Shown: positions 11,113 through 21,479 of the stretch, in pieces | Numbering within the stretch: the first letter of the stretch is position 1 | Layout of the letters: each line of letters starts with the position of its first letter | Assembly (NCBI RefSeq): GCF_036370855.1 | Contig: NC_088099.1 | Location: 76,301,218-76,365,217, forward strand | Length of the DNA stretch: 64,000 nt | Direction of reading: 5' to 3' | Source: Dromaius novaehollandiae | Taxonomy: Eukaryota > Chordata > Aves > Casuariiformes > Dromaiidae | Position numbers and translations under genes: made by a program | Notes under the pieces: generated by a model | Database searches by the model: none | Told to the model about the DNA's origin: nothing | Seen by the model: only the letters and a program-made list of their open reading frames with translations

Positions 11113-14100
11113 TATTGCTTGTGCACTCAGAGGGGCATGCAGTCTCAATTTAGGCAAATACTATAAATTAAGGCAGTATGTCCTATGTAAAAAGAGTTTA
11201 GATTTGTTTGTTTGCTTGTTTGTTTATCATTAGTCAGGTCTTTTTAGATAGTGAGAGTCTACAGTGAACTAATTTAAATGACTCCTTCTTGCAGGATGAA
11301 AAGCAGTTCACACTTTTCTCTGTTTGCTTTTGCTTTAAAGTCCTGTGCATTACTCTGTGTTAAACCCTGTTCACTGAATGTATAAAACCTTTTGGTCTTT
11401 AGACCCGTAACTGTGGCAGTCTCCTTCACCTTGCAGTGTCAGTATCTACTTAAAGTTGCACCAGAAAGGCCTGTCTTCCCTTATTCAGCTGACTTGCTGT
11501 TTTTGCTTCATCTTGTTGGGCATCAGGGTCTCACATTCTGTTCCTGCCTCTTCTTTTTGGAGAAGTATCTGTACTTTTTTATTCCATTACTCTTTCAAGT
11601 CTCCTATACCAGTAAAATCTTTTACTTTGAAGCTCTGAAGCAGTCTGGCCAGTCTCTCAGATTAAAAATTGATTCTCATGAATAAATGAGTAAATGTCTA
11701 TTTTGCACTAGGAATCTTCTGTGTTTAACACCCATTCTTTGTTTAATATAAAGTTTTGACTCTGCTTTGGGTGGCTATGGCTATGCGGCCCTCTTTGCAG
11801 GGCTTGTGTCTTTCATTAGGCCTCACATTCTGTATTAGTATGTATATTAAAAGCATAGATGATGCACCTATCTAAACAGACTAATATAATTGTATGTAGC
11901 TTTGGATTGAGACTGGATATGATGGTAGTTAATTGCTTGGAGGAGAAGGGAGGTTACAGTTTTGGGGTGACCAGTCTCCAGTTTTCTCCTCTTAAACTTA
12001 CCATAACATAGTTTATTCCATTAGGCCAGTTTCTAATGTATGTGTCAGTATTGGGCAATGTTCTTCCAATATAGCAAGTCTTTTATATCTTTGAAGCATA
12101 GCTTGAACCAACAGGCTTCCTGATGTCTAAAATGTCTAACATTTAGAATATATATTTTTCTTGGAACAAATTAGGAAATATAACAGAAAATGTTCAGGGA
12201 AACCTAGAACAGCAGCAAGCTTTTTTTTGTTGTATAAAGACATTCTCTTTCCTTTCTGGTGTTATTTTGAATATCCGCAATTGTACAAGAGGTTTCTTCT
12301 CCACAGTTACCTTTTCCTTTGCACCTGCAGTTCGTTATCATCTTGTATTTGTGACGCCGCAGTCTCTTGCCATGGAAATGAACATAATTCCAAAAATTCA
12401 GCGTAGCATTCACATTTCTAGATCCCTGCACTTTAGAGAAGTTCAGAACCACATACAAACTCCTGTGTTTATGACTTTATTACAGAATAATTTAGGGGAA
12501 AGAATGGTTGAAAATGTACACAACTTTTGTTAGTTCTAGTAATGTGACAGATATACAAAAGATATTGGGGCAGGGGGGACTGCCTGCCAAAGGAATTAAT
12601 ATCTTAGGCTCACTTCAATACTTGAAACTTTCCTCTCCATCAAAATGTTTCTCCAAGGTAGCTGTTTTAATGTGTTTGATTTCAGTTATAGTGACTGGTA
12701 AGATCAGTCAGATCAGGGCTTTATCACATTGTTCTCTATCCAGTAATCATAAAATGTAGTTTATCTCCTTCTTGACCCTTCAGGTATTTTTCCTCTGCTA
12801 AAATGCTGGAGGGAGCTTTATGTATCTATCTATTAGCCCTTTGCCACAATGCCACTGACGAAATTTCTGCTCATCTTCCTGCATCAGGTTGGTTCTGTGT
12901 CATGGAGACTTTTCTTTTTTCAACGAAGCTGACAAAAAAGCCTATTTAGATATCTCAAGGGAATGTTTTCAGTGCAATACATTAGGCATCTCTGAAGCTT
13001 CTTCGTTGTGCCTTTGCTTTATTAGTCTGTATTCCCTTTTCCACTACAAGTTTTTAAAGATATGCTAATCGTGCTTGAGGGTTTTTTTATAAATATCTTA
13101 AAGCTATTTATAATTATTTATGTATATTTCTTTTTAAGATGCCAGTGATCAAAGAGAGGACATTTACATTGGAAACCACATACCTTGTTCAGAAAGTTTC
13201 AATGGCTATTGTATACATGGAAAATGCGAATTCATTTATTCCACTCAGAAGGCTTCCTGCCGGTAAGTCCTGAATGCCTACAAAATATTCCTGAAATTAC
13301 TGTAAAACTTACGTAATAAAATGCTCTCTAAACATAGTCACAGAATGTATCGGTTTGCAGATAGCTAAGCAGAGGCACAGAAACGATATCCTATGTTGCA
13401 GGCAGTTCATAGCTACACCAGTCATGAGGCTGGTAGTGCTTGGAGGAAGGGCTCAGTCTCCCAGGCACTATCCATTAGAATAACATAAAACCTGATGGCT
13501 CACAAATCTTAGTACATGGGTGAATGGTGAAAGGCAGTAAAATATCATTTAGACCCTGGGAAAAGGGAGGAACAGGAGAATGCTAGGACTGCTGCAAGGA
13601 GTCAAGCTGAATGGGAATGTGGCATATATATGTTTTGCACCCAAAATGCTGAATCCTTGCACAGCACAAAAGTGGGCTCACAGAAGTGGTTTCTTGCTTT
13701 ATTTCAGCTCAGCTATTAGATAGTTCTGAATCCCTTCAAGAACTGTGGCCTTAATATTGTATCCTTATTTTCATCTGCTAAATCCTATCTAGAGAAAATA
13801 AAATGCTGCTTTTTACTTGCATGGCTTTTCTGTATTAGCATACGTTTCCCATTGACCTCTTTCAGTCTGTTCTCATGCTGTCTGGGCCTTTTATTGCTCT
13901 GTTCACAAATTCTGTCTCAATATCAATCAATTTTTAACATTTTATTACTATTTTTCAAAACAATATGCTTTATTTTATATAGACAGAATAGAATTGCAAA
14001 ATATTCTTTAGGCTACATCTTTTGTCTGCTAAATATAATCTAGCAGCTCAGTAAAATCAGTATTAAGCCTTTAAATTTTTCCCAAGAAATCTGAATTTTC

Positions 14101-17100
14101 CATTTTATTTCCTTAGCTCCCAAATAGGTTTTTATATAAGTTTCACCAAGTAAATTCTACTTCTATTTTCTTTCAAAAAAATCATTTAAAAGACTACTCA
14201 TAGAAAAAGGATGCTTCTTAATAACATTGTTTCCCACTTGTTAGTAATAGTTTTCACTGCAGAACTTTTATCTTGCAAACTTTTACTTTCAGATTAATGT
14301 AGCTGATGATACTATAACTCCTTGCTTTTCTATACTTTGGAACCTTTAGCTATAAATCTGTTAGATTCCATTATGATTTTTTACCCTTGATCTTTAACAA
14401 GTGAGTGTATTTAGGGCTTTTCCTACTTGCAAGATTTAAGTGTTTCCAGTCTGAGCAGAGAGCAGGAAACCCAGAAAGAAGAACCACTGTGATTGAAGAC
14501 TTAAACATACGTAAACCTTCATTTTTCCTTTTCCCATCTGAGACACTTTCTTTTTTATTTTCAGCTTCCCTTTAGGACTGTACTTGTCTTTGTCTTTCTT
14601 TGGCTAGAACCAAGAGAGCCTGACATGCTCTTGCTTCTCTTGGAAAACTGAGTACATCCCTATTGTTATTTTGGTGGGTATTAGGCAGCAGTACTTGATT
14701 GCAGTATTCTTTTAATCTGGAACTGCATTTAACAATTTCTGATAGATTTGTTCATAAAATAATCAAAACAGAGGAATTTCAAAGAAAATATTCCCAGCTG
14801 AATGAATGATATTTTTGATTTCTCAGATTTTTTTCTGGATGGCATTAATCATAAATAGTCATTTATGATTCAATTATTTTTCAAACACTTACATATTTAT
14901 TATTAAATTAATATATTAATACGCCACTTTATAATGTATTTTATAATTATATTTACTATTATGACCTTCAATTATTTATTTAAACATTTGGTTATTTAAG
15001 CCTGAACAGTATCTCAGCACTGGACCTATCACAATAAATCTCATTTGGTTCTAGTCAAGACTTTCTGACTGCCTGTTCTTGACCCATAAGTGTTAAATCT
15101 CCTTTGGATTTTCTTTTTTTTTTTTTTTTTTTTTTTGGCCATTTAAATACTCATAGTCTCATACCAGTAGGCATATGTTTCATACTATAGCACAGAGTTA
15201 TTTAGGAATCAAAATGATTTATATCAGACAGCAATCAGCCATAGTAATCAAATACTTCTACTAAAGAAAAGATTTCTCTTTCTCTGACAAGGAAAACATA
15301 ATGAATAAATGCCAATGGCAGATTATTATTTTTAAGTGCTTTGTGTTCTCAGCCCATCTAGCATGTACATTTTTTTATTTTGGTCCTCCTTTCCTGGTAG
15401 TGATGTATGCGATATATCAAATGACTGCCAGAACTGCAGAAAGTATGTGCACAGTGCAAATTCTGACTTTCACCAGCAGCTGGACACTGAGGAGAGTGAA
15501 GCTCCTCACACACTGCCCAGCAACCAGCAGAACTGCCAGCAGATGGGAGGGAGTAAGGTTTTGCAGTAAATTGTGCAATATTTAGCTTAGCAGCCTTTGT
15601 ACAGCTGGGATCTGGGCTGTTGCTTGCTGCTTCCCTTGTGCAGTACAGTTCTGCCCTGTCTTTACAGCAGGCTGCATCAAGAAGGCACAGTTTATCTCCT
15701 TGCAAATGAATCTATAGCTTCACTATGCTAAGTCAATTAATTGACTGAACAGCATATTTTGGTACATCCATGCTGTCCTCTATTTATCATGCTCTGTATT
15801 TATGCAGAAGAATGCTTTAAAAATTGTTCTGCTAGTTTAGCAGGTAACTTAAACTGGTGCCTAGTATTTCCATCCCACCACCGCTTAACACAAACACTTC
15901 TTCTTTGCAGGAATTCCATACTCCTGAATCTCCCCTCAGTATTTCTCAGAAATAATTTCCTGTCACATCAGTGTTTCTGAGGAAATGTTTTGAATTATTT
16001 GTGCTTCCTCTGGTTTGTTTTGCCTCCTGTGCTTTAAAGCAATTCTCACATTGATGACACTTGACTGTTGTTATCTTCTTTAATGAAAATAAAAGCAAAG
16101 TACCAAGAATTCAGTCCTCTTTGCTAGCAATATGTCCTCTTTCTTATCATTCCTTCTTGTGTGATGAGCAGTGTTCTTTGTCCTCTTCCTTCTTGCTAGT
16201 ACATCTTTCTCTTCATTCCTTTCATAGTGATTACCAAGCTTACTTACAGTAAATTTGGGCTTTTCTTTAATAACTCTACTCTTACTGGAACTTGTTTCAT
16301 ATCTGAACCCAAAACATCCTATGCATCAGCCCATGGCTGGTGAAAATAGTCACAAGACTGTGAACATGTAAACCCCAACACTTTTTCCCTGCATGCAAAT
16401 GGCGACTAGGAGTCGCATTAGCAGTTGTAGGGAGGTCTGTGGAGTAATTATTTTGTTTCTACAAACAGAATTCATTTCTGTCTTGCTTTACCAAGCTTAT
16501 GGATGGATGAGACTGATTCTATGTTGCATTCAGGCTTATGTGATCCAGTTTAAAATACATTGTTTCTGTGCCTATGTCTCCTTAATTCATCTCCAGCTTT
16601 CTAATCCAGAACTGGCAGCCAATTGTATGATTCAGTCATCCTTAATGATAAATTTGCATCAATCTGTTTTAAAGGATAGCTGTACAACAAACTTGTTACT
16701 CTTTTACTTCTACAGCTATCCTTTAAAACAGTCACAGGTTCATACTTCAAAATAAAAGCTGAAGTTTTTCTTCTCTCTGCTCAAACCAGCAAGAGAAGAG
16801 ATTAAAAGCTCAGGCAATATGGAGGATTGTAAATTGTGGCCTTTGATTGTGCAGACTCCAGTTCAGTGACTTGGGTTGCTCTTGCTTTTCCTTATTGTGC
16901 TGCAGCCTCTCTTTTTCCTTGGAAAATTGCTCCAAAGCACGTCTTCATTGCCACTTTCACCACTGGCACATCTTGCATTCACTGAAAATGTATGTCACTG
17001 ATCAGGAAGAGCCTCTGTTGAGTTTCCCACTGATATAACTGCTGGTTTGCTCAAGCAAGATACTAATTAGAACAACTGCTTCTGTTCTGCCTTCTACCAT

Positions 17101-19440
17101 TTTTCCACCACCCCTAGCAAATTTCTATGGATTCTTCCATGAACTCTCACTTAAGCAGTCGTGGGCTATTGGGTTCCCTCCCATTAGTGTCCTGCAAGGT
17201 AGCTCTGTTTTCCCTGAAGGGACTGAGATTCATTTGAGTGAGCTGGCCAGTTTTGAGTCTCCATGATTTTTCTATGCAGCTGGCAAGGGCAATAACCTGA
17301 TCTCTGTGAAGCACATTTAGCCTGAAATTCTCATTGACTTTGGGTAATAGCTGCTTAGCAAAGAGAAAGATAGAAAAGACTTGGTTTTGGGGACAGGGGT
17401 TTTGATGTTAGTCTTGTCCAATATGTTTCACAGGATTCCGTTTCTCTAGGCTGCAGCTTGAAAAAGCATGTTCTTTTTTCTCACTTTCCAAGGTTTCTTT
17501 TCCTCCTTTTCATTCCTCACTTTTATCAATATTCCAGTTGAGTTCTATGAACATATTTTATTGTTTCTTTTAGTCTGTCTGCTTGTTTCATCTAGTTTCT
17601 TTATTCTTCCTAAAAACTGCCCCACGTACTTCTTGTGCCAAATCAGGGCCTTTATGATGCAGGTAGTTTCAGAGAGGGCCACTAATACCTTATCCAGGAA
17701 AGTGGAGAATATCCATCCTGTTTCTTCTCTTGCCACAGGAATCCAAGCCATTTTTGAATCCAGGCACTACCACACCTCCGCCTTCCCACCAGCTGTTTCT
17801 CAGCTACAATCCACACTGCTTCACTCTTTCACAGAACAGGCAGGATCTCAGAGAAGCTCTTTTGTACAGTTATGCTCTTTAAGTTTCATTTTAGACTTCA
17901 GAAAGTAGTGCCTTCTGAATTGCTGAAATAGCAGTGATGTCACTGATGAATGTGTTTCTCTCCTGCTGTCATTGTAATATTTTCCAGGCCTTACCTTTGT
18001 GTCTTGACCTTTCACATTTTCATTGATACCTGAGCTCTTTATCCCACATCTTGGACTCATTAGTTATCTGAAAAATGACTAGACTGTTGTCAAAATATAT
18101 ATTCCATGAAATATTCCTTTTCTTTTCAGGTGTGAATCAGGATATACTGGACAGCACTGTGAGAAGACAGACTTTAGCATTCTTTATGTTGTCCCAAGTA
18201 GACAAAAGCTTACGCATGTCCTTATTGCAGCAATAATTGGAGCTGTACAGATTGCCATTATAGTTGCAATTGTCATGTGCATAACAAGGTGGGTAAATAC
18301 AAAACCGGCGTAAAATTACACATGGTATGTATATATATCTTTTATGTGCTTAAGTATTTGACCTTCCTGAAGTTTTTTGTGCTTTAACATACATTTAGAA
18401 ATACCCAAATCAAATGTACCTAATGGCTGGGTAGAATGATTATGCAACATCATATTGCCAGTTTATGTAACACAACATACATTCATTTAAATTCACAGAT
18501 CATTAGTGATCACTCTGAATCACCAAACCAAATACCTAGCAGAACAGATCAGTCTTGTAGCATATCTAAAAGGTCAGCTAATATTTTAGAACTTCACTGG
18601 AGAAATTTCAGCATTAATGATATCTTATAGAAGATATGATTCCCCCCCTCCCTCCCATTGAAACTAGAGACTTGTCAAGTTGCTGTTCTCAAAAGGAAAA
18701 CTTTATAGGTGCATGAAGCATTTCCGTCCTACATTTGAGCATCCATGCCACACTTTACCTCTTCCTCCTCAACTCTGCTCCGTCTTGCATTGCCTACTCT
18801 CTGAAGTACTGAGTACGTCCATTTCCACTCAAAATTGCTGGCTTTCATAAGTCCTTTCTTAGTCATGTAACCATCCCCAAGAAAGGGGAAGTCTGAGTCT
18901 CCCATAGAAAGTCTGCAAGGTGGACTCTGCATTGTAAGTGCCAGTAAGTAGCAAGGCACCTGAAGGTCATGTACTGCAAAGGCTGAATGAAAGAAGGCCC
19001 CCTGGGCTTGATCCAGCAACAGTGCTAGCATGCACTGAATTTTAGGTGTGAAAAGTAAAGCCAGTGCACTCAAGCAGTACATGTTTTGCCAGCTCGAGGC
19101 TGAAGTACCTAGCACCTTGCTCCTTTCAGTCTCAAATTCAGGTAGCCCTCCCTTCAGGGTGATCTTGGTTCCCACAAGTGACCCAGGTGTCAGTCTGGTA
19201 CCAAACAGCAGGAGCATTCCCCCAGTCAGCACAACTGAAATAGTCTTTCTTATGTCGAGTACAGAAAATAAAGTCAATTTACTATTGCTCATTTGAATTT
19301 TATATGGCATATGTAAAAATATCCCTTCTTTTTCTTTCTCTTTTTTTTTGAACAGAAAATGCCCCAAAAACAACAGAGGACGTCGGCAGAAGCAAAATCT
19401 AGGCCATTTTACTTCAGATACATCATCTAGAATGGTTTAA
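8857..19440 (+). CDS. TMEFF1: TMEFF1 (tomoregulin-1), 3' part of gene, five coding exons
   Basis: Single-pass membrane protein of the tomoregulin family, with follistatin/Kazal modules and an EGF-like module outside the cell; the family modulates TGF-beta/nodal-type signalling. Exons are 8857-9005, 9924-9989, 13139-13262, 18130-18288 and 19356-19440. All borders are AG/GT and the codon phases join without a break, giving about 194 residues to the stop. Visible in order: a Kazal-type module (CVCNIDC onward), an acidic linker, a six-cysteine EGF-like module, a hydrophobic helix (VLIAAIIGAVQIAIIVAIV) and a basic tail ending SSRMV. The tail and linker match TMEFF1 rather than TMEFF2, and CAVIN4 next door agrees with that. 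The signal peptide, first Kazal module and promoter lie before the window. The identity is from remembered family sequence; the exon structure is read directly. Confidence 0.93.
9006..9923 (+). other. TMEFF1 intron
   Basis: About 0.9 kb with consensus borders. Nothing else recognised. Confidence 0.85.
9924..9989 (+). CDS. TMEFF1: TMEFF1 exon: short acidic linker
   Basis: A 66-base exon with acceptor ATCCAG ending at 9923 and donor GTATTG from 9990. It reads (E)TDDTNAVGKKDDGMQYRPDVK, with one split base at the end completing an aspartate in the next exon. The stretch joins the Kazal and EGF-like modules. It is too short for an ORF search and was found from phase and similarity to the TMEFF1 linker. 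Confidence 0.9.
9990..13138 (+). other. TMEFF1 intron
   Basis: About 3.1 kb. The only notable content is an ATT/TTA trinucleotide run at about 11079-11107. Frames at 10458-10883 and elsewhere look like chance. Confidence 0.85.
11079..11107. repeat. ATT/TTA trinucleotide microsatellite
   Basis: Nine to ten uninterrupted TTA/ATT units in a TMEFF1 intron. Confidence 0.9.
13139..13262 (+). CDS. TMEFF1: TMEFF1 exon: EGF-like module, first five cysteine region
   Basis: Acceptor TTTTTAAG ends at 13138 and donor GTAAGT starts at 13263. It encodes DASDQREDVYIGNHIPC and continues through the EGF-like cysteines (PC, GYC, GKC, ASC). It ends inside the arginine codon between cysteines four and five, and the remaining EGF residues come from the next exon. 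The phase (two bases in, two bases out) fits both neighbouring exons. Confidence 0.93.
15114..15136. repeat. poly(T) run of 23
   Basis: Uninterrupted homopolymer in a TMEFF1 intron, not accompanied by an obvious retroposon. Confidence 0.9.
16664..16731. repeat. perfect inverted repeat, 21-bp arms, 26-bp loop
   Basis: The left arm 16664-16684 begins CTGTTTTAAAGG, and the right arm 16711-16731 is its exact reverse complement, ending CCTTTAAAACAG. RNA from either strand could fold into a strong hairpin. Confidence 0.95.
18130..18288 (+). CDS. TMEFF1: TMEFF1 exon: end of EGF-like module and transmembrane helix
   Basis: Acceptor TTTTCAG ends at 18129 and donor GTGGGT starts at 18289. The exon completes the EGF module (CESGYTGQHCEKTD), followed by a juxtamembrane stretch (FSILYVVPSRQKLTH) and a hydrophobic helix of about 24 residues ending at CITR. 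Histidine stands where most EGF ligands have arginine just before the sixth cysteine. That substitution is known in tomoregulins and is thought to reduce binding to ErbB1. Confidence 0.95.
18289..19355 (+). other. last TMEFF1 intron
   Basis: About 1.07 kb, locally richer in GC than the surrounding introns. The opposite strand is open for 214 codons (18729-19373), the longest open frame in the window apart from CAVIN4 exon 2. I recognise no domain in it. Confidence 0.8.
19356..19440 (+). CDS. TMEFF1: TMEFF1 last coding exon: cytoplasmic tail
   Basis: A long T-rich tract ends in GAACAG at 19355. The exon encodes KCPKNNRGRRQKQNLGHF then TSDTSSRMV and the TAA stop at 19438-19440. The basic tail begins right after the membrane helix and ends with the C-terminal TSSRMV of TMEFF1. 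The reading frame continues exactly from the split arginine codon of the previous exon. Confidence 0.95.
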
Positions 19441-20167
19441 CTTAGTGATTTTTTATACCTACATTGACCATGTGATGTACATTTTTATTATATCTTTTTT
19501 TAAAGAATGGAAATATTTATTTCAGAGGCCTTATTTTTGAACATTTTTAGTGTAACAATGTTGCTCTATATTCTGAAAGCATCAGCTCTAACAGCTATGG
19601 ACTGTTTTAGTAACTTTACTTTTATGTTTTTGAATACAGTAGTTCATTTTCTGTATCTGTATCACATGGTTATACAATAGACGTGTGCTTTACTCGTGGA
19701 ATGTAATATTTTTGGGAACACAGACTTATTTCACCAATGGTTGTAGATTAAAAAGCAAAACAACAAAATGTCCACATTACCTAGCAAACAAGGCATGAAC
19801 TAAAGGTAAAAATGTTTACAGCTTACTTTTCTTATGAGAAACTAGAAAACACTGTGTTTAAATACCGTAGATATTTAAATGTTTTTGGAAGTTAGTTACT
19901 GATTTTTTTAGACACTGCCTATCGCATGAACTGTGAAGCTGTGTGCTGTGCGTAGTTGTAACATATTTATAAAATGTATGGGCTGGGTCTAAGCACTACC
20001 ATCTTCATAAATAATTCCAACAATTTATTTTTAAAGAGGAAAATTATAAATTTCATAATTTGGGAAATTACCTGGTATAGCAGATGGCACAGGTCCAAAA
20101 GCAGTAGGTCTTCGTAGCTTTAGCTATTGTAAAAATTGGTGTTGAATAACTGAATTCAAATAATTGG

Positions 20168-20173
20168 AATAAA
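20168..20173 (+). promoter_or_regulatory. candidate TMEFF1 poly(A) signal (proximal)
   Basis: AATAAA about 730 bases after the TMEFF1 stop codon. It could give a shorter 3' UTR than the distal signal. Confidence 0.45.
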
Positions 20174-20462
20174 GCCTACTTTATCACTGTTGAAGCTGTT
20201 TTAATACTTCTTAAACTTTTTTAAAGAGAATACATGTTTTAACACCTACAATACAGATTATATAGTGTTTTACTAGTGCTCTTGTATATTTTCAAGAGCT
20301 AAAAATGTCCATCCAGATTAGTCTGCTGGTCATAGCTATATTAATAGACTGTTAGTTGTTGTTTGAAAGATCCAGAGATAAAATGTGAATAGGATGTGTT
20401 CAGATGTTTAACATGTAGTTTAGGCTTTCAAAATTCTGCATGTAGGATTTAATAACTTGTTC

Positions 20463-20468
20463 AATAAA
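20463..20468 (+). promoter_or_regulatory. candidate TMEFF1 poly(A) signal (distal)
   Basis: AATAAA about 1.0 kb after the stop, followed by T- and GT-rich sequence (TTTTAGTGTGTTTATTTG at about 20536). It is the last clear hexamer before CAVIN4 starts 600 bp further on. Confidence 0.5.
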
Positions 20469-20819
20469 AAATGCTTTCAACATTTTGAACTGGAAAAGCA
20501 TGTCACAATACAATGTTTTCACTATATTGCCTCTGTTTTAGTGTGTTTATTTGTTACCTAATGTGGTAATTGTAACAATCTGAAGATCTGAAATTGATTC
20601 AATTTGATTGAAAAACAGCTATGTTTACTTTCCTGGGTGCTGTCTGAATTCCCCCAGAGGAAAGCACTTCAGTAGCATGAAAACAGAAGTAGATCTTTTA
20701 AGAGATGCCAGTTTGCTTTCCTGATTAATTGGTAAGTTACTTAACGTTCCTGGATTAACACTAATAACTTCATCAGTACAGAAGCATGACCCTTTAAATA
20801 TGTGTTCCTTTCCAGACAC

Positions 20820-21068
20820 TGCTTCCTAATTTTAGAGGTTTCATATTGCTGAAAGTATCTGAACAATCATGTGTGGATATTTCGTAGTCATAAAAGTTTG
20901 ACCAACCTCCAGGAGTGGAGCTGCACACCCTACTTTGAGCACCGCTGAAGCCAGCTGTCACGCCAGCTTCTTGCAGCAAGTGCCAGAATTGTTCTGATAG
21001 GATTTGACCGGCTGTTGCGGGGAACATTTAAACTTCAGCTCCTGAAGACCTGACTGAAGGGAGGCAAA
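20820..21068 (+). promoter_or_regulatory. CAVIN4 proximal promoter and 5' UTR region
   Basis: The 250 bases before the CAVIN4 start codon contain a full MEF2 consensus (CTAATTTTAG, 20826-20835) and a CAGCTG E-box (20952-20957), which MyoD-family factors can bind. CAVIN4 is known to be expressed in cardiac and skeletal muscle, so this pairing is plausible for a muscle promoter. No TATA box can be assigned with confidence; ATTTAAA near 21026 is AT-rich but very close to the start codon. The transcription start is not visible. Confidence 0.45.
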
Positions 21069-21479
21069 ATGGATCACCATGAAATTACGTTGGGGGCTGA
21101 CAAAATCCACCAAAATCGTCTGTCAAGTGTCACAGAGGATGAAGAAGAACAAGATGCAGCATATACAATTGTGACAGTCCTGGATAAAGTGGCCAACATT
21201 GTGGACAGTGTGCAGGCAAGCCAGAAAAGAATAGAAGAGCGACACAGAGAGATGGAAAATGCAATCAAGACCATACAGATTGATATTTTAAAGCTTGCTC
21301 AAGCTCATGGCAATACAGGTTATACAGTTAACAAGTTGCTTGAGAAAACCCGTAAAGTTAGTTCCACTGTTAAAGAAGTAAGGGCACGCGTGGAAAGGCA
21401 GAGTGTGAATGTACGGAAGGTTGAAGCAAAACAAGAGGAGATGCTGAGAAAGAACAAATTTCGTGTTGTAATCTACCAG
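21069..21479 (+). CDS. CAVIN4: CAVIN4 exon 1: N-terminus and HR1 coiled coil
   Basis: The exon opens at ATG 21069 and ends with CAG before the donor GTAATG (21480). It encodes 137 residues dominated by regular hydrophobic heptads, such as [15 protein letters not shown] and [18 protein letters not shown], the trimerising coiled coil shared by all cavins. The open frame continues 16 codons into the intron, but the family sequence leaves the frame at VIYQ, exactly at the donor. Confidence 0.95.

Larger units (their letters stand above)
13263..18129 (+). other. TMEFF1 intron
   Basis: About 4.9 kb. It contains a run of 23 T at 15114-15136 and a perfect inverted repeat at 16664-16731. No exon-like or transposon-protein sequence seen. 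Confidence 0.85.
19441..20490 (+). other. TMEFF1: TMEFF1 3' UTR with two candidate poly(A) signals
   Basis: AT-rich non-coding sequence after the TMEFF1 stop. Canonical AATAAA hexamers are at 20168-20173 and 20463-20468. The second is followed by a T/GT-rich stretch around 20536-20555, as expected downstream of a cleavage site. The end coordinate is therefore an estimate. No second gene is seen in this stretch. Confidence 0.6.

Noticed and set aside
17468-17908. 146-codon plus-strand frame in a TMEFF1 intron
   Set aside because: Reading of a T-rich tract with no recognisable domain; the flanking exons join in phase without it.
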